A stretch of DNA of 64,000 nucleotides from an uncultured Lentisphaerota bacterium (GCA_900320095.1 ONQZ01000020.1:1-64000), one strand, 5' to 3'. Shown: positions 42,144 to 51,440, counted from the first letter of the stretch. Notes: a model not told the origin generated them from the letters alone. A program made the numbers and translations.

Positions 42144-43169
42144 ATGGCTACCTTGAAAGACATTGCCGATCGCGCAGGGGTCAACATCGCCACCGTCTCG
42201 CGGTTCTTCAACAACCGCAAACTCGTCAAAGCCTCGACCGCCGACAAGATCGACGCCATCGTCAAGGAGTTCGGCTACCGCCAGCGCGCCAGACGCCAGG
42301 GCCCGCGCACGCCGGACCGCATCGGCATCCGCCATTTCCGCGTCATGATCGTCATCAATTCGATCTCGTCCATCGAACAGTATTTCCACTGGGGCTCCAC
42401 CACGCAGTTCATCTCCGCCGTGTTCGAGGAGCTTCAGAAACTCGACATCTCCATGGAGTTCTGCATCATCGGCAAGCACGGCTCGATCCCGGAACGCCTG
42501 AATCCCGAGTACTGCGACGGTGCGATCATCTGCAGCGAACCGGAAGAACCCGAAATGCGCGCCCGCCTGCATCGCCGCCTCCAGGGCATCCCCACGGTCA
42601 ACACCTTCCTCAACGCCAACAGCGAAGACAACGATTTCGACGTCGTCAAGTTCGACAGCGCCGAGATCTCCCGCCAGAGCATGCGTTTCTTCTTCGAGAA
42701 CGGCGTGAAGGAGGTCGTGATCTTCCCCGAGTACAAAAACCGTTTCATGCACAAGGAGCTCGTCGACTCCCTGAAGGCCGAATGCGAACGGATCGGCATC
42801 CGGTGCGGCGAGCTTCCCGAGGTCGAACGGGAAGGCGTTTCGATGAACGGGTTCTACAAGAAGCTCGCGGACGAGTTCCTGAAGCTCGGAACCGCCACCG
42901 GCATGGCGTTCGTCACCAGCGCCGACATGCTGGGCGTCATGAACGAGCTTCGGTCGCGCGGCATCGACATCTCCGCCTACGAGTATATCGCCGCGTTCAC
43001 CTGCGAGCATACGCTCCGGTATTTCGAGAAGGTCCCGCCGTTCATCGACCTCAAACAGCAGCAGCTCGGCATTATGACCGCGAAACGCCTCCTCGACCGG
43101 ATGCACTCGTTCAACACGCTTCCGCGCACCGACATCGTCATCGCGCCCGAGCTTGTCGAGCTTGACTGA
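42144..43169 (+). CDS. LacI-family transcriptional regulator
   Basis: A 341-residue LacI/GalR regulator. The N-terminal DNA-binding part is ATLKDIADRAGVNIATVSRF, then FNNRKLVKASTADKIDAIVK and the hinge EFGYRQRARRQG. A periplasmic-binding-like effector domain follows with YCDGAIICSEPEE, a DFDVVKFDSAEISRQSMRFF segment and a TADMLGV-like AFVTSADMLGVMNEL. ATG 42144 follows AAGGAG with 8-nt spacing; the longer frame from 42063 overlaps the promoter. It lies directly upstream of the GH2 gene and is the best candidate to bind the shared upstream motif of the saccharide genes. The effector is presumably a sugar. Confidence 0.9.
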   Translation: MATLKDIADRAGVNIATVSRFFNNRKLVKASTADKIDAIVKEFGYRQRARRQGPRTPDRIGIRHFRVMIVINSISSIEQYFHWGSTTQFISAVFEELQKLDISMEFCIIGKHGSIPERLNPEYCDGAIICSEPEEPEMRARLHRRLQGIPTVNTFLNANSEDNDFDVVKFDSAEISRQSMRFFFENGVKEVVIFPEYKNRFMHKELVDSLKAECERIGIRCGELPEVEREGVSMNGFYKKLADEFLKLGTATGMAFVTSADMLGVMNELRSRGIDISAYEYIAAFTCEHTLRYFEKVPPFIDLKQQQLGIMTAKRLLDRMHSFNTLPRTDIVIAPELVELD

Positions 43170-43202
43170 TCCCGACGAAACGGCATTCAGTTTGCCTCTT
43201 TT

Positions 43203-43232
43203 CGGCTCCGTTTTCCGGCGGAGCCGTTTTTT
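43203..43232 (+). terminator. Terminator of the LacI-type gene
   Basis: CGGCTCCG pairs with CGGAGCCG, followed by six T. Confidence 0.9.
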
Positions 43233-43257
43233 GTCCCTCCAAAGTCTGGACGCGTGT

Positions 43258-43297
43258 ACAAATAGTCTATGCTTTTGAGCAAATAAGCGATAGCTTT
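43258..43297 (+). promoter_or_regulatory. Putative operator upstream of the GH2 gene (site 1)
   Basis: ACAAATAGTCTATGCT (43258-43273) is identical to a 16-bp sequence upstream of the xylose-isomerase-like gene. A second, diverged copy CAAATAAGCGATAGCTTTT follows at 43280, 21 bp (two helical turns) further. The core contains the palindrome ATAGTCTAT. The pair ends just upstream of a weak candidate -10 at 43318-43323. Confidence 0.5.
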
Positions 43298-43398
43298 TTT
43301 GTTGTTCCGGAGTATCTTATACGTTGAAAACGACGCCGGGCGAACAGCGTCCGCGTCAGGCAACACCGTTCCCCCTCAAGCACTATGGAGGCCGCAGC

Positions 43399-46300
43399 AT
43401 GGATCCCACCTCAACCGCCGTTTGTCCCGTCTACACCGAATCCGCAACCCGCGGCCGCATCGACCTGTGCGGCGTCTGGCGGCATCAGATCAATACCTCC
43501 GCCGAACGTCCCGACGAATCCGGCGCGTGGGAGGATTACGAGGTGCCGGGCTGGAAAAGCGCCGTCCGCAAAGACGTGCCGTATTTCCTGTGGTTCCGGC
43601 GCGGGATCGAGATTCCGGCGGACTGGCAGGGCAAGCGCGTCGTGCTGAACCTGCGCGGCGCACGGAATACCCCGAAAGTCTTCGTGGACGGCAGGCTCGC
43701 CGGAAGCAAGTTCGACGGCTGGACGCCGTTCGAGCTCGACATCACGGATTTCGTGAAACCGGGATGCCGCCACACGCTCGACCTGTGCTGCGGCGACCGG
43801 AGCGCGGTCGAGGACCTCACGAAGCGCCCGGACGAGATCGCGCACACGATCGCCCCGGTCGGCGGGTTCCACGACAACTGCGGCCCGTTCCTGCCTGTTT
43901 ACCTCGACGCGTACGATCCGCTCCATTTTGAGGATTCCCGCCTCGCCATCGTGACCTCGGTCCGCAATATGACCATAAGTGTGACGGGCGCGGTCGTGCA
44001 TGCCACGGGCGCGCTGCCGGACGCTTCTTCCATCAAAATCGAATGTGTCGTGCTGGACGGGGAAACGCCCGTGCTGACGTTCGGCGGCGTTCCGCAATTC
44101 GGCGAGGTCAGGCTCTCGGACGAGGCGGACGACGCGGCGTTCAATCCCGGCGCATGGCGTTTCGAGGCGGCGTTCCCGGACGCGAAACTCTGGACGCCCG
44201 AGACCCCGGACCTGTACCGCCTCAGAATCCGCCTCTACGCGAACGGCGCACTCCGCGACGAATCGTTCACGCGCTTCGGATTCCGCGAGGTGTGGTGCGA
44301 CGGTCCCGATTTTTTCCTGAACGGCGTGAAGCGTCATCTGCTGGCGTCGAGCACGTGGCCCGCCTACGGCTACATCCAGCGCGACGAGGTGTTCCGCCGT
44401 GTCCGCCAGTGGAAGGAGGACGGCATCCTCGCGTTCCGGTTCCACAACCAGCCGTGGCAGGAGGATTACCTGGAGGCGTGCGACGAGATCGGCATCATGA
44501 CGATCGACGAGTCGCCCGTGTACACCGACGGCAACGCCATGTACGCGTACAATGAGGACATCTTCTGGAACAACTTCGCCGACGTGCTGCGCGGCATGAT
44601 CCGGCGCGACCGCAACCACGCCTCGCTCGTGATGTGGAGCGTCGGCAACGAGATCCTGTTCATGGGCTCGGTCAAGTTCTGCCCCGACCTCAACCGCCGC
44701 CTCGGCGAGATGGGCGTGCTCGCGAAACGTTTCGACCCGACCCGCGCCACGATGTTCGAGGCGGACCGCGACCCGGACGGCAAGTACGACATGATCGGAC
44801 TGCACTATCCGCACGAGATGCCCGCGCTGTACGCGTACCCGGACGCCGCCGAATGGCTCGGACGCCGCATCGAGGCGGAGGCCGCGGGCGGCATGCTCGG
44901 CAAACAGTCCGGCACGTTCTTCTGGGACCGCAGGAAGCCTCTGTACATCGGCGAATACCTGTGGTGTCCGCAGACCGACTACTCCGTCGGCTCCATCTGG
45001 TTCGGCGAGGAGGTCTACCTCAGCCGCCGGAAATGCAACCACGAGGCGAAGCTCCTCGGCTGGATCGACCAGACCGAGGCGTTCCGCATGGCGAACGTCA
45101 CCGGCATGTGCCCCTGGACCGCCTACGGATTCGGCGGCACGTCCGTTCCCGGCGCGGCCGAGGCGGAAAAGATCTTCTTCCGCAGGATCGCGTGTTTCCG
45201 TCGCGACCGCTCCTCGCGCGTGTTCGCCGGGACAAAGAAGAATGTCGCGTTCGACGTGCTCAACGATTCGCCGGAGACGCAGGCGCTGAAGCTGTCGATC
45301 GCGGTCGACGGCGTTGACGCGGATTCGATTGAGTTCACGCTCGAACCGGGCGGCGCGCGCACGGTCTCGCTCGCGTTCTGGGCGAAAGGCGTGCCGGGGA
45401 AAGCTCTGCCCGAATACGAGTCCTCCACGCTCGAATTCCGTCTGGTCGCCAACGGGACCGAGGTCCAGCGCGAGAGTTTCCAGTACAAGATATACCACGC
45501 GCCCGCCGGAGAGGACGTTGAAAATGTTCATATCTATCGTGCGCCCGGCGACCTCGATTTCGCCTCGCTGAACCCGGCAGCGGACATCGTGGTCATCGCG
45601 GAAAACGTGCTCGGCGCGCCCGAGAACCCCGCGCAGTTCGACACGGACGGATTCCGGCGTTTCCTCACGGCGGGCGGACGCGCCCTCGTGCTGGCGCAGG
45701 ACACACTCGATCCGCTCGGACTCGGCGTGAACCTCACCGACCACGCGTCGACCATGGCGTTCCCGCTCGCGCCGGACCATCCGCTGCTCGCCGGACTCGA
45801 ACCCGCCGATTTCAAGTGGTGGGCGGACGGGCATTACATCTCCCGCCGCGAGGTCATTCGCGAGGGGCGCAACGGCCTGGAAGCGCACCTCGTGACCGGC
45901 GGATTCAGCGCTCTCGCGCAAGGGCCGCTCGCCGATCTGCCGTTCGGGGACGGACACGTGGTGCTGATGCAGCTCCTCGCCGGAAGCAAACGCGCCTCCG
46001 AGCCCGCCGCGGAGATCCTGTGCCGAAACGCCGTTTCCTACCTCAAAAACCTCCCGCGCAAGCCTGCCGTCCCGGTTCGTGTACTCGCGTCCGATCCGGA
46101 CGTCCTGCGCGTGCTGCGGACTGTCGGCGTGAACGATTCCGCCCCGGACGGCGCGAAATTCATCGCGGCCGACGGCGCATGCTCCGGCCTGGACATGACG
46201 CCCGACCAGCTCGCCGCCTGGATCCGCGACGGCGGCGTCTTCTGCTGGCACATGCCCGATGAAGAGACGTTTGCCCGCCTGAAACACGCTATCGGCGCGG

Positions 46301-47460
46301 ACGGGATCGCCTGCGTGAAGGGCGACTGCTCCGGCTTCATCTCCGACCGCGAATCCCCGCTCCTCTTCGGCGTCTCCCATGAGGACCTCACGCATTGCCG
46401 CATCTACGACTGGGACAGCAAGCTCGACATCCAGCCGGACGCCGTTTCCATGCGGTTCGTGCCGGAGACGTTCGCGCAGCCCGGCCCGGTCTCCGGCGCG
46501 GTCAGGCTCGACGGAGGACCCGTCCCGCCGAAGGCTCCGCCCGTCGGCATGCCCGGATTCGTCGATCCCGCGCCTCATTCCGTCTTCACCGCCGTCCGCG
46601 AAAAGGCCGGGCTCGTCTGCCTCACGCTCCGCATCAATCCCCCCGAGGCTCTGCCGGACATCGTCGACATGGGCGTGAACGGCGGACATTTTGAGTTCAA
46701 GTTCGCCGAGAAGCCGCTCTGCCGCATCGCGGTCGGCGACACGGAACAGGTCTGGTTCAGTCCGGACAGCCCCGGCGAATACCGCACGCTCATCCATCTT
46801 CCCGCCGGGACCTCGAAGATCGACGTCTGCGGCGCGGGCCGTGCCGGAGTCGGCGCGGGCGTGTTCGCGGAGGCGTATCTCTCCGAGGCGGAATATCCTG
46901 CCGGGACCGAGGTCCCCGCCGTGCCGGGTTCGCTCGTGAGCTGGAAGCTCGGGGCAGGGCGCGTGGTGCTGGACGGCGCGAACTGGACGTGCGTCCGCGA
47001 CAACAACGGTCCGCGCGGCGAACGTTATCTGAGCGGGCTTCTGCGCAACCTCGGCGCGGGCTTCTGCACGGAACGCCGTGACGCGGGCGAAGCCGACGAC
47101 CCGGACAACCTCATTTCGCAGACGCGCATCGCGGGCGGGCTTGTTCAGGTGCTCTCCAACAACACGCTCGTCGAGCTGGAAACGGATTTCGACACGCCGC
47201 AATCCGGAGTTCATGTCGTCCACATCGACGCCGTCTGCTATCCTTACCAGCGCATCTATTCACAGGTCAGGATCGAGATCGACGGCAAACTCGCCGCCGA
47301 ACGCGAGGTCGCGTCCGACGTGACTGCCGGGTACGACCTCGCCGAAATCACGCTCGAAGCCGGAAAACACCACATCCGCATGACCTACGGCAACGACGGT
47401 TTCGGCGACGGCGGCGACCGCGCTCTCTTCATCCGCAAGCTGAAAGTCCTGCCGAAATGA
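43399..47460 (+). CDS. Glycoside hydrolase family 2 enzyme, multi-domain
   Basis: A 1353-residue GH2-family hydrolase of beta-galactosidase/beta-glucuronidase/beta-mannosidase type. The N-terminal jelly-roll sugar-binding part (about 20-180) has CGVWRHQ, then VPYFLWFRRGIEIPADWQGK. Ig-like strands lead into a TIM barrel from about 300 with FFLNGVKRHLLASSTWPAYG. The acid/base is Glu418 in VMWSVGNE, and the likely nucleophile is Glu519 in LYIGEYLW. The C-terminal 650 residues contain a beta-galactosidase small-domain-like segment with a Rossmann-like part (FRRFLTAGGRALVLAQD) and a carbohydrate-binding domain at the end. There is no signal peptide, so it is cytoplasmic or non-classically exported. 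ATG 43399 follows GGAGG. The exact substrate is not readable; the context is xylan-type sugars. Confidence 0.88.
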   Translation: MDPTSTAVCPVYTESATRGRIDLCGVWRHQINTSAERPDESGAWEDYEVPGWKSAVRKDVPYFLWFRRGIEIPADWQGKRVVLNLRGARNTPKVFVDGRLAGSKFDGWTPFELDITDFVKPGCRHTLDLCCGDRSAVEDLTKRPDEIAHTIAPVGGFHDNCGPFLPVYLDAYDPLHFEDSRLAIVTSVRNMTISVTGAVVHATGALPDASSIKIECVVLDGETPVLTFGGVPQFGEVRLSDEADDAAFNPGAWRFEAAFPDAKLWTPETPDLYRLRIRLYANGALRDESFTRFGFREVWCDGPDFFLNGVKRHLLASSTWPAYGYIQRDEVFRRVRQWKEDGILAFRFHNQPWQEDYLEACDEIGIMTIDESPVYTDGNAMYAYNEDIFWNNFADVLRGMIRRDRNHASLVMWSVGNEILFMGSVKFCPDLNRRLGEMGVLAKRFDPTRATMFEADRDPDGKYDMIGLHYPHEMPALYAYPDAAEWLGRRIEAEAAGGMLGKQSGTFFWDRRKPLYIGEYLWCPQTDYSVGSIWFGEEVYLSRRKCNHEAKLLGWIDQTEAFRMANVTGMCPWTAYGFGGTSVPGAAEAEKIFFRRIACFRRDRSSRVFAGTKKNVAFDVLNDSPETQALKLSIAVDGVDADSIEFTLEPGGARTVSLAFWAKGVPGKALPEYESSTLEFRLVANGTEVQRESFQYKIYHAPAGEDVENVHIYRAPGDLDFASLNPAADIVVIAENVLGAPENPAQFDTDGFRRFLTAGGRALVLAQDTLDPLGLGVNLTDHASTMAFPLAPDHPLLAGLEPADFKWWADGHYISRREVIREGRNGLEAHLVTGGFSALAQGPLADLPFGDGHVVLMQLLAGSKRASEPAAEILCRNAVSYLKNLPRKPAVPVRVLASDPDVLRVLRTVGVNDSAPDGAKFIAADGACSGLDMTPDQLAAWIRDGGVFCWHMPDEETFARLKHAIGADGIACVKGDCSGFISDRESPLLFGVSHEDLTHCRIYDWDSKLDIQPDAVSMRFVPETFAQPGPVSGAVRLDGGPVPPKAPPVGMPGFVDPAPHSVFTAVREKAGLVCLTLRINPPEALPDIVDMGVNGGHFEFKFAEKPLCRIAVGDTEQVWFSPDSPGEYRTLIHLPAGTSKIDVCGAGRAGVGAGVFAEAYLSEAEYPAGTEVPAVPGSLVSWKLGAGRVVLDGANWTCVRDNNGPRGERYLSGLLRNLGAGFCTERRDAGEADDPDNLISQTRIAGGLVQVLSNNTLVELETDFDTPQSGVHVVHIDAVCYPYQRIYSQVRIEIDGKLAAEREVASDVTAGYDLAEITLEAGKHHIRMTYGNDGFGDGGDRALFIRKLKVLPK

Positions 47461-47502
47461 TCCGCTCAACCTGAATTCGACCCTCAACCGCGTTTCATCA
47501 TG

Positions 47503-47539
47503 CCGCCGCTTCCGTTTCCGCAACGGGCGGCGGTTTTTT
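47503..47539 (+). terminator. Terminator of the GH2 gene
   Basis: CCGCCGC pairs with GCGGCGG, followed by six T. Confidence 0.85.
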
Positions 47540-47590
47540 CGTCTTCATCTCCGTTTTTTTTGAAAAAAAGCATGAAATCTATGAAAAAAG

Positions 47591-47630
47591 ACAAATAGTG
47601 CATTGAATTTCCCGCGGAGCCCTGTATAGT
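47591..47630 (+). promoter_or_regulatory. GH39 promoter with partial copy of the shared motif (site 2)
   Basis: ACAAATAGTGCATTG (from 47591) matches the first ten bases and part of the rest of the motif seen upstream of the GH2 and isomerase genes. It overlaps TTGAAT (47603-47608), which with TATAGT (47625-47630, 16-bp spacing) forms a good promoter. Binding here would overlap the -35 element. Confidence 0.5.
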
Positions 47631-47737
47631 TTAAACGTACGATTGTAGTTTTCCGCCTGCCTTCCGGGTCCCGCAAGCTCAGGGACGGCGGCCTGAACCG
47701 CATGTGATTCCGAACCCACAGCTCAAGGAGCAAGTTC

Positions 47738-49939
47738 ATGAAAAAACAAACAGCAGTTTCCCCCGCAAAGAAGAATGAAACCCGCGTCATCGAATCCGAC
47801 CTCGCGCAGCTCAAAGGGCCGCGTTCCATGGTCTGGAGCGACTGCGTCGGCGCCGGCCGCATCGGCGAAGGCCTCCGCGAATCCTGGCGCAAACAGCTGG
47901 AACACTGCCACAAAGAATTCGGATTCCGTTACCTCCGGGCGCACGGCCTGCTCCACGACGAGATGCGCGTGTACACCGAGGACAAAAAGGGCAACCCCGT
48001 CTACAACTTCATGTACATCGACGACGTGTACGATTTCCTGCTCTCCATCGGCATGAAGCCCTTCGTCGAGCTCGGATTCATGCCCGAAAAGCTCGCCTCC
48101 GACAGCTTCAAGGACGAACGCCCCAATTTCAACGAAGACACCGTTTTCTGGTGGAAGGCGAACGTGACCCCGCCGAAGAAATACGAAAAGTGGGACGCCC
48201 TCATCCAAACGCTCGTCCAGCACTGGACCGACCGCTACGGCGCGGACGAGGTCAAGACCTGGCGTTTCGAGGTCTGGAACGAGCCGAACCTCAACATCTT
48301 CTGGCGTCTCGCAGAAAAGGACCGCCTCCCCGAATACCTCAAGCTCTACGAACACACCGCCAAGGCCGTGAAGTCCGTCAACAAGGACTACCCCGTCGGC
48401 GGCCCCTCCGGCGCGGGCCCGGTCTTCATCGAGGAGCTGATCGACTACTGCAACAAGAAGAAAGTCCCGCTGGACTTCATCACCTACCACACCTACGGCC
48501 TCGGCGACGGCCCCAGCGGCCTCGACCAGTACGGCAACCGCAAGCTCTTCCTGCATCCCAGCCTCCACTACGTCTGCGACTGCGCGAACCAGCCGCTCCC
48601 CGCCATCCTCAAGAAGGGCAAAAAGAAACTCCCCGTCTACATCACCGAGTGGAACTCCTCCTACTCGCCCGTCGACCCCGTGCACGATTCCTTCTTCGCC
48701 GGTCCGTTCATCCTGGAACAGCTCCGCAACACCGAGGCGCTCGATTCCATGAGCTTCTGGACGTTCACCGACATCTTCGAGGAAAACGGCCCCGCGCCGC
48801 GTCCGTTCCACGGCGGTTTCGGCCTCATGTCCTACCAGGGCATCCCGAAGGCCGCCTACTGGGCGTACAAGTATCTCTCTCTCCTCGGCAGCACCGAGCT
48901 CGTCTCTTCCGACAAGTCCTCCTACGTCTGCCGCGACGAAAAGGGCGGCGTTCAGGTCCTCTTCTGGGATCTCACGCACCCAACCGACGGCGGCAAGATC
49001 AGCAACCAGGACTTCTTCTTCAAGACCGTCCCCGCCACGAACAAGGGCGAGGCGTCCGTCGTGCTGCATCACCTCCCCGCCGGCGAATACGACGTCAAAG
49101 TCTACATGATCGGCTTCCAGCAGAACGACCCGTACACGCTGTGGCTGAACGCCGGTGCGCCATCCGACCTCACCCGCGAGGATGTGGAGGAGATCAAGAA
49201 GAACTCCGCCATGGAGCCCGTGTTCCAGTCCGGCATCAAGGTCGACGGTATGGTCACGCTCACGATGCCGCTCCAGGCGAACAGCGTGTATTTCATCAGC
49301 CTCACGCCGATCAAGCTCGCTCCGGTGAAGGCCGCTCCGGCGAAGGCGGAAAAGGCCCCCGCGAAGAGGGCGGAAGCGAAGCCCGCTGAAAAGCCTGCTC
49401 CCGCGAAGAAGGCCGAAGCAAAGAAAGCGGAAGTCAAGCCCGCCGAAAAAGCTCCTGCAAAGACTGCTGCCCCGGCAAAGAAAGCGGAAGTCAAGCCCGC
49501 CGCCCCGGCAAAGAAAGCGGAAGTCAAGCCCGCCGAAAAAGCTCCGGCGAAACCCGCCGCAAAGTCTGCTCTGGCGAAGGCCGCTGTTCCTGCGAAGAAG
49601 GTGGAAACGAAAAAAGCGGAAGCCAAGCCCGCTACGAAGTCTGCGGCGAAAGCTCCGGCAAAGACCGTTGCCCCGGCAAAGAAGGCCGCTCCCGCTCCGG
49701 CAAAGAAAGCTGCTCCGGCTAAGAAGGCCGCTCCTGCTCCGGCAAAGAAAATCGCTCCCGCTCCGGCGAAACCCGCTGCCAAGGCTCCGGCGAAGCCCGC
49801 TCCGAAGGCTCCGGCGAAGAAGGCCGCTCCCGCTCCGGCAAAGAAGACCCCGGCGAAACCCGCCGCCAAAACCGCTGCCAAGCCTGCCGCCAAACCCGCC
49901 GCAAAAGCTCCGGCAAAGAAAGCCGCCAAGAAGAAATAA
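47738..49939 (+). CDS. GH39 beta-xylosidase-like enzyme with histone-H1-like tail
   Basis: A 733-residue protein. Residues about 20-530 are a GH39 beta-xylosidase-type enzyme: a TIM barrel with the acid/base Glu182 in VWNEPNL, the nucleophile Glu304 in VYITEWNSSYS, FITYHTYG near 248, and a beta-sandwich after 430. It would cleave xylose or related residues from xylo-oligosaccharides. The last 200 or so residues consist almost only of Lys, Ala, Pro, Glu and Val in PAKKA-type repeats, like bacterial histone-H1 proteins. No signal peptide is present. ATG 47738 follows AAGGAG. The tail is in frame without a break and ends KKAAKKK. It is monocistronic between its own promoter and terminator. Confidence 0.87.
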   Translation: MKKQTAVSPAKKNETRVIESDLAQLKGPRSMVWSDCVGAGRIGEGLRESWRKQLEHCHKEFGFRYLRAHGLLHDEMRVYTEDKKGNPVYNFMYIDDVYDFLLSIGMKPFVELGFMPEKLASDSFKDERPNFNEDTVFWWKANVTPPKKYEKWDALIQTLVQHWTDRYGADEVKTWRFEVWNEPNLNIFWRLAEKDRLPEYLKLYEHTAKAVKSVNKDYPVGGPSGAGPVFIEELIDYCNKKKVPLDFITYHTYGLGDGPSGLDQYGNRKLFLHPSLHYVCDCANQPLPAILKKGKKKLPVYITEWNSSYSPVDPVHDSFFAGPFILEQLRNTEALDSMSFWTFTDIFEENGPAPRPFHGGFGLMSYQGIPKAAYWAYKYLSLLGSTELVSSDKSSYVCRDEKGGVQVLFWDLTHPTDGGKISNQDFFFKTVPATNKGEASVVLHHLPAGEYDVKVYMIGFQQNDPYTLWLNAGAPSDLTREDVEEIKKNSAMEPVFQSGIKVDGMVTLTMPLQANSVYFISLTPIKLAPVKAAPAKAEKAPAKRAEAKPAEKPAPAKKAEAKKAEVKPAEKAPAKTAAPAKKAEVKPAAPAKKAEVKPAEKAPAKPAAKSALAKAAVPAKKVETKKAEAKPATKSAAKAPAKTVAPAKKAAPAPAKKAAPAKKAAPAPAKKIAPAPAKPAAKAPAKPAPKAPAKKAAPAPAKKTPAKPAAKTAAKPAAKPAAKAPAKKAAKKK

Positions 49940-49960
49940 GCGGTCCGTTTCAGACTGACT

Positions 49961-50001
49961 CGCCCGGCATCGGAATCACGGTTCCCTGCCGGGCGTTTTT
50001 T
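49961..50001 (+). terminator. Terminator of the GH39 gene
   Basis: CGCCCGGCA pairs with TGCCGGGCG and is followed by six T. Confidence 0.92.
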
Positions 50002-50271
50002 CTTGAACCCGGATTGTTCGGGAATCCGATGATTGCACGTGCCGAATCCATCCGAAACGGCAAATTTAATTTATTCTCGAAAATACTGTACACTGGATGT
50101 CAAAAAGTCAATGTTAATTAACAAATAGTCTATGCTATCGACCGCAAACAACATTTAAATTTCGGTTTGACGTGCTATAGTAATAGAGTTAAATCAGCCT
50201 CAACCGGAGACTGTGTTTGCAAATCAACCTGGATCGTTTTTCCTTTTACGGTCCTATAAGGAGTTATACAA
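50002..50271. promoter_or_regulatory. Control region of the xylose-isomerase-like/ABC operon, with site 3
   Basis: ACAAATAGTCTATGCT at 50121-50136 is identical to site 1 at 43258. A TATAGT -10 lies at 50176-50181 with only a poor -35, suggesting that an activator bound at about -60 is needed. A second weak CAAACA copy follows at 50145. The gene start is 50272, with AAGGAG upstream. Confidence 0.5.
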
Positions 50272-51393
50272 ATGGAATTCAATCAGTACTGCGTCACCCG
50301 CCGTTCAATGCCCTTCTGGTGCGTTGGCAACCCGCTGTCCGACCCGTTCGGAGGCTCCGTCCTCGACAAGATCAGCTCGATCGAAGTCGCCAAAATCCTC
50401 GCCTGGGCCGCCGGTGAAGGCCTCATCGAAGCCACCAGCGCGCACGACGACGACCTCGTGCCGTGGGATCCCGCGAATCCGGACGACGACCTGGATCCGA
50501 ACAGCGAGACCAGCAAGATCCTCCGCGAGATCAAATCCATCCTCGACGGCGCCGGCATCAAGTTCAACACGATGACCTGCAGCCTCCACGGCAACAAGAT
50601 CTTCCGCGACGGCGGCCTCTGCAATCCTGATCCCGAACTCCGCAAGCTTGCCGCGAAGAAGGTCGAACGCACCCTCCGCATCGGCGCGTTCCTCGGCGCG
50701 GATTACTACACCTACTGGGTGGCGCGCGACGGTTTCGAAGTCCCCGCGATCACGAAGTGGGCCGAAGTCTACACCTGGCTCGCCGACGGCCTCAACCACG
50801 TGACCGACTACATTGAAGCGCAGGGCCTGACGAACTACAAGGGCGCCACGGTCGAACCGAAGCCGAACGAGCCCCGCGGCCAGATGTTCCTCCCCACCAG
50901 CGGCCACGCCGTCGGTTTCATTTTCGGCATGCTCAAGAAGCCGGATTTCTGGGGCGTCAACCCCGAGCTGCTCCAGCACGAGAGCATGGCCCTGCTGAAC
51001 TCCGTCATGACGGTCAGCTATCTCTGCAGCATGAACAAGCTCAAATTCCTGCATTTCGGCAGCCAGATCAAGGCGCAGTTCGACAATGACTTCCCGCCGC
51101 TGATCGGACCGGAAGGACTCAAGGAAACCGTGTTCATGTTCAACGCGCTCCAGCAGATCGGCTGGAAGGGCATCGTGGAATTCGACTGCCACATGCTCCG
51201 CGCCGAGGGCGACCTCAATGACCAGATCGGATGCCGCAAGCAGTTCATCGTGAACAGCGTCCGCGCTCTCTCGATCGCTATCACCCTCGCCGCCCGCATC
51301 AAGCCCGCCGACAATCCGGCCTCCCAGAGCACCGGCGACCTCGACAGCATCATGCAGATGTGCGGCCTCGACAACGTTCAGGTGAAACGGTAA
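50272..51393 (+). CDS. Xylose-isomerase-family protein (class I-like) with altered active site
   Basis: A 373-residue TIM-barrel protein close in pattern to class I (Streptomyces-type) xylose isomerases. Conserved blocks are DPFGG (the neighbour-subunit Phe loop), ATSAHDDDLVPW with catalytic His58, a TYWVARDG segment matching the active-site Trp, VEPKPNEPRG with Glu195 and Lys197, and NPELLQHESMALLN with Glu232 and His236. FDND gives Asp271 and Asp273, and EFDCH gives Asp305. Two expected positions differ: the metal-ligand Asp of HIDLNGQ is replaced by His261 in FLHFGSQ, and the active-site Phe of TNLF is missing. It may isomerise a different aldose. ATG 50272 follows AAGGAG. It heads an operon with an ABC sugar importer. 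Confidence 0.85.
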   Translation: MEFNQYCVTRRSMPFWCVGNPLSDPFGGSVLDKISSIEVAKILAWAAGEGLIEATSAHDDDLVPWDPANPDDDLDPNSETSKILREIKSILDGAGIKFNTMTCSLHGNKIFRDGGLCNPDPELRKLAAKKVERTLRIGAFLGADYYTYWVARDGFEVPAITKWAEVYTWLADGLNHVTDYIEAQGLTNYKGATVEPKPNEPRGQMFLPTSGHAVGFIFGMLKKPDFWGVNPELLQHESMALLNSVMTVSYLCSMNKLKFLHFGSQIKAQFDNDFPPLIGPEGLKETVFMFNALQQIGWKGIVEFDCHMLRAEGDLNDQIGCRKQFIVNSVRALSIAITLAARIKPADNPASQSTGDLDSIMQMCGLDNVQVKR

Positions 51394-51413
51394 CGAAATC
51401 CGGAGGAATTGCA

Positions 51414-51440
51414 ATGGTCATGATGCCCTCGGTGTCATGA
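51414..51440 (+). CDS. Possible 8-residue micro-ORF in an intercistronic hairpin
   Basis: GGAGGA lies 6 nt before ATG 51414, which opens an 8-codon frame (MVMMPSVS) ending in TGA. The frame is embedded in a stem-loop: GGTCATGA (51416-51423) pairs perfectly with TCATGACC (51435-51442). It may tune translation of the binding-protein gene or protect the upstream message. The ribosome site and hairpin are seen; function is inferred. Confidence 0.35.
   Translation: MVMMPSVS

Noticed and set aside
43411-47223. 1270-residue minus-strand frame opposite the GH2 gene
   Set aside because: The plus strand encodes a GH2 enzyme with intact catalytic residues. The minus frame is Arg/Ala/Asp-rich antisense sequence.
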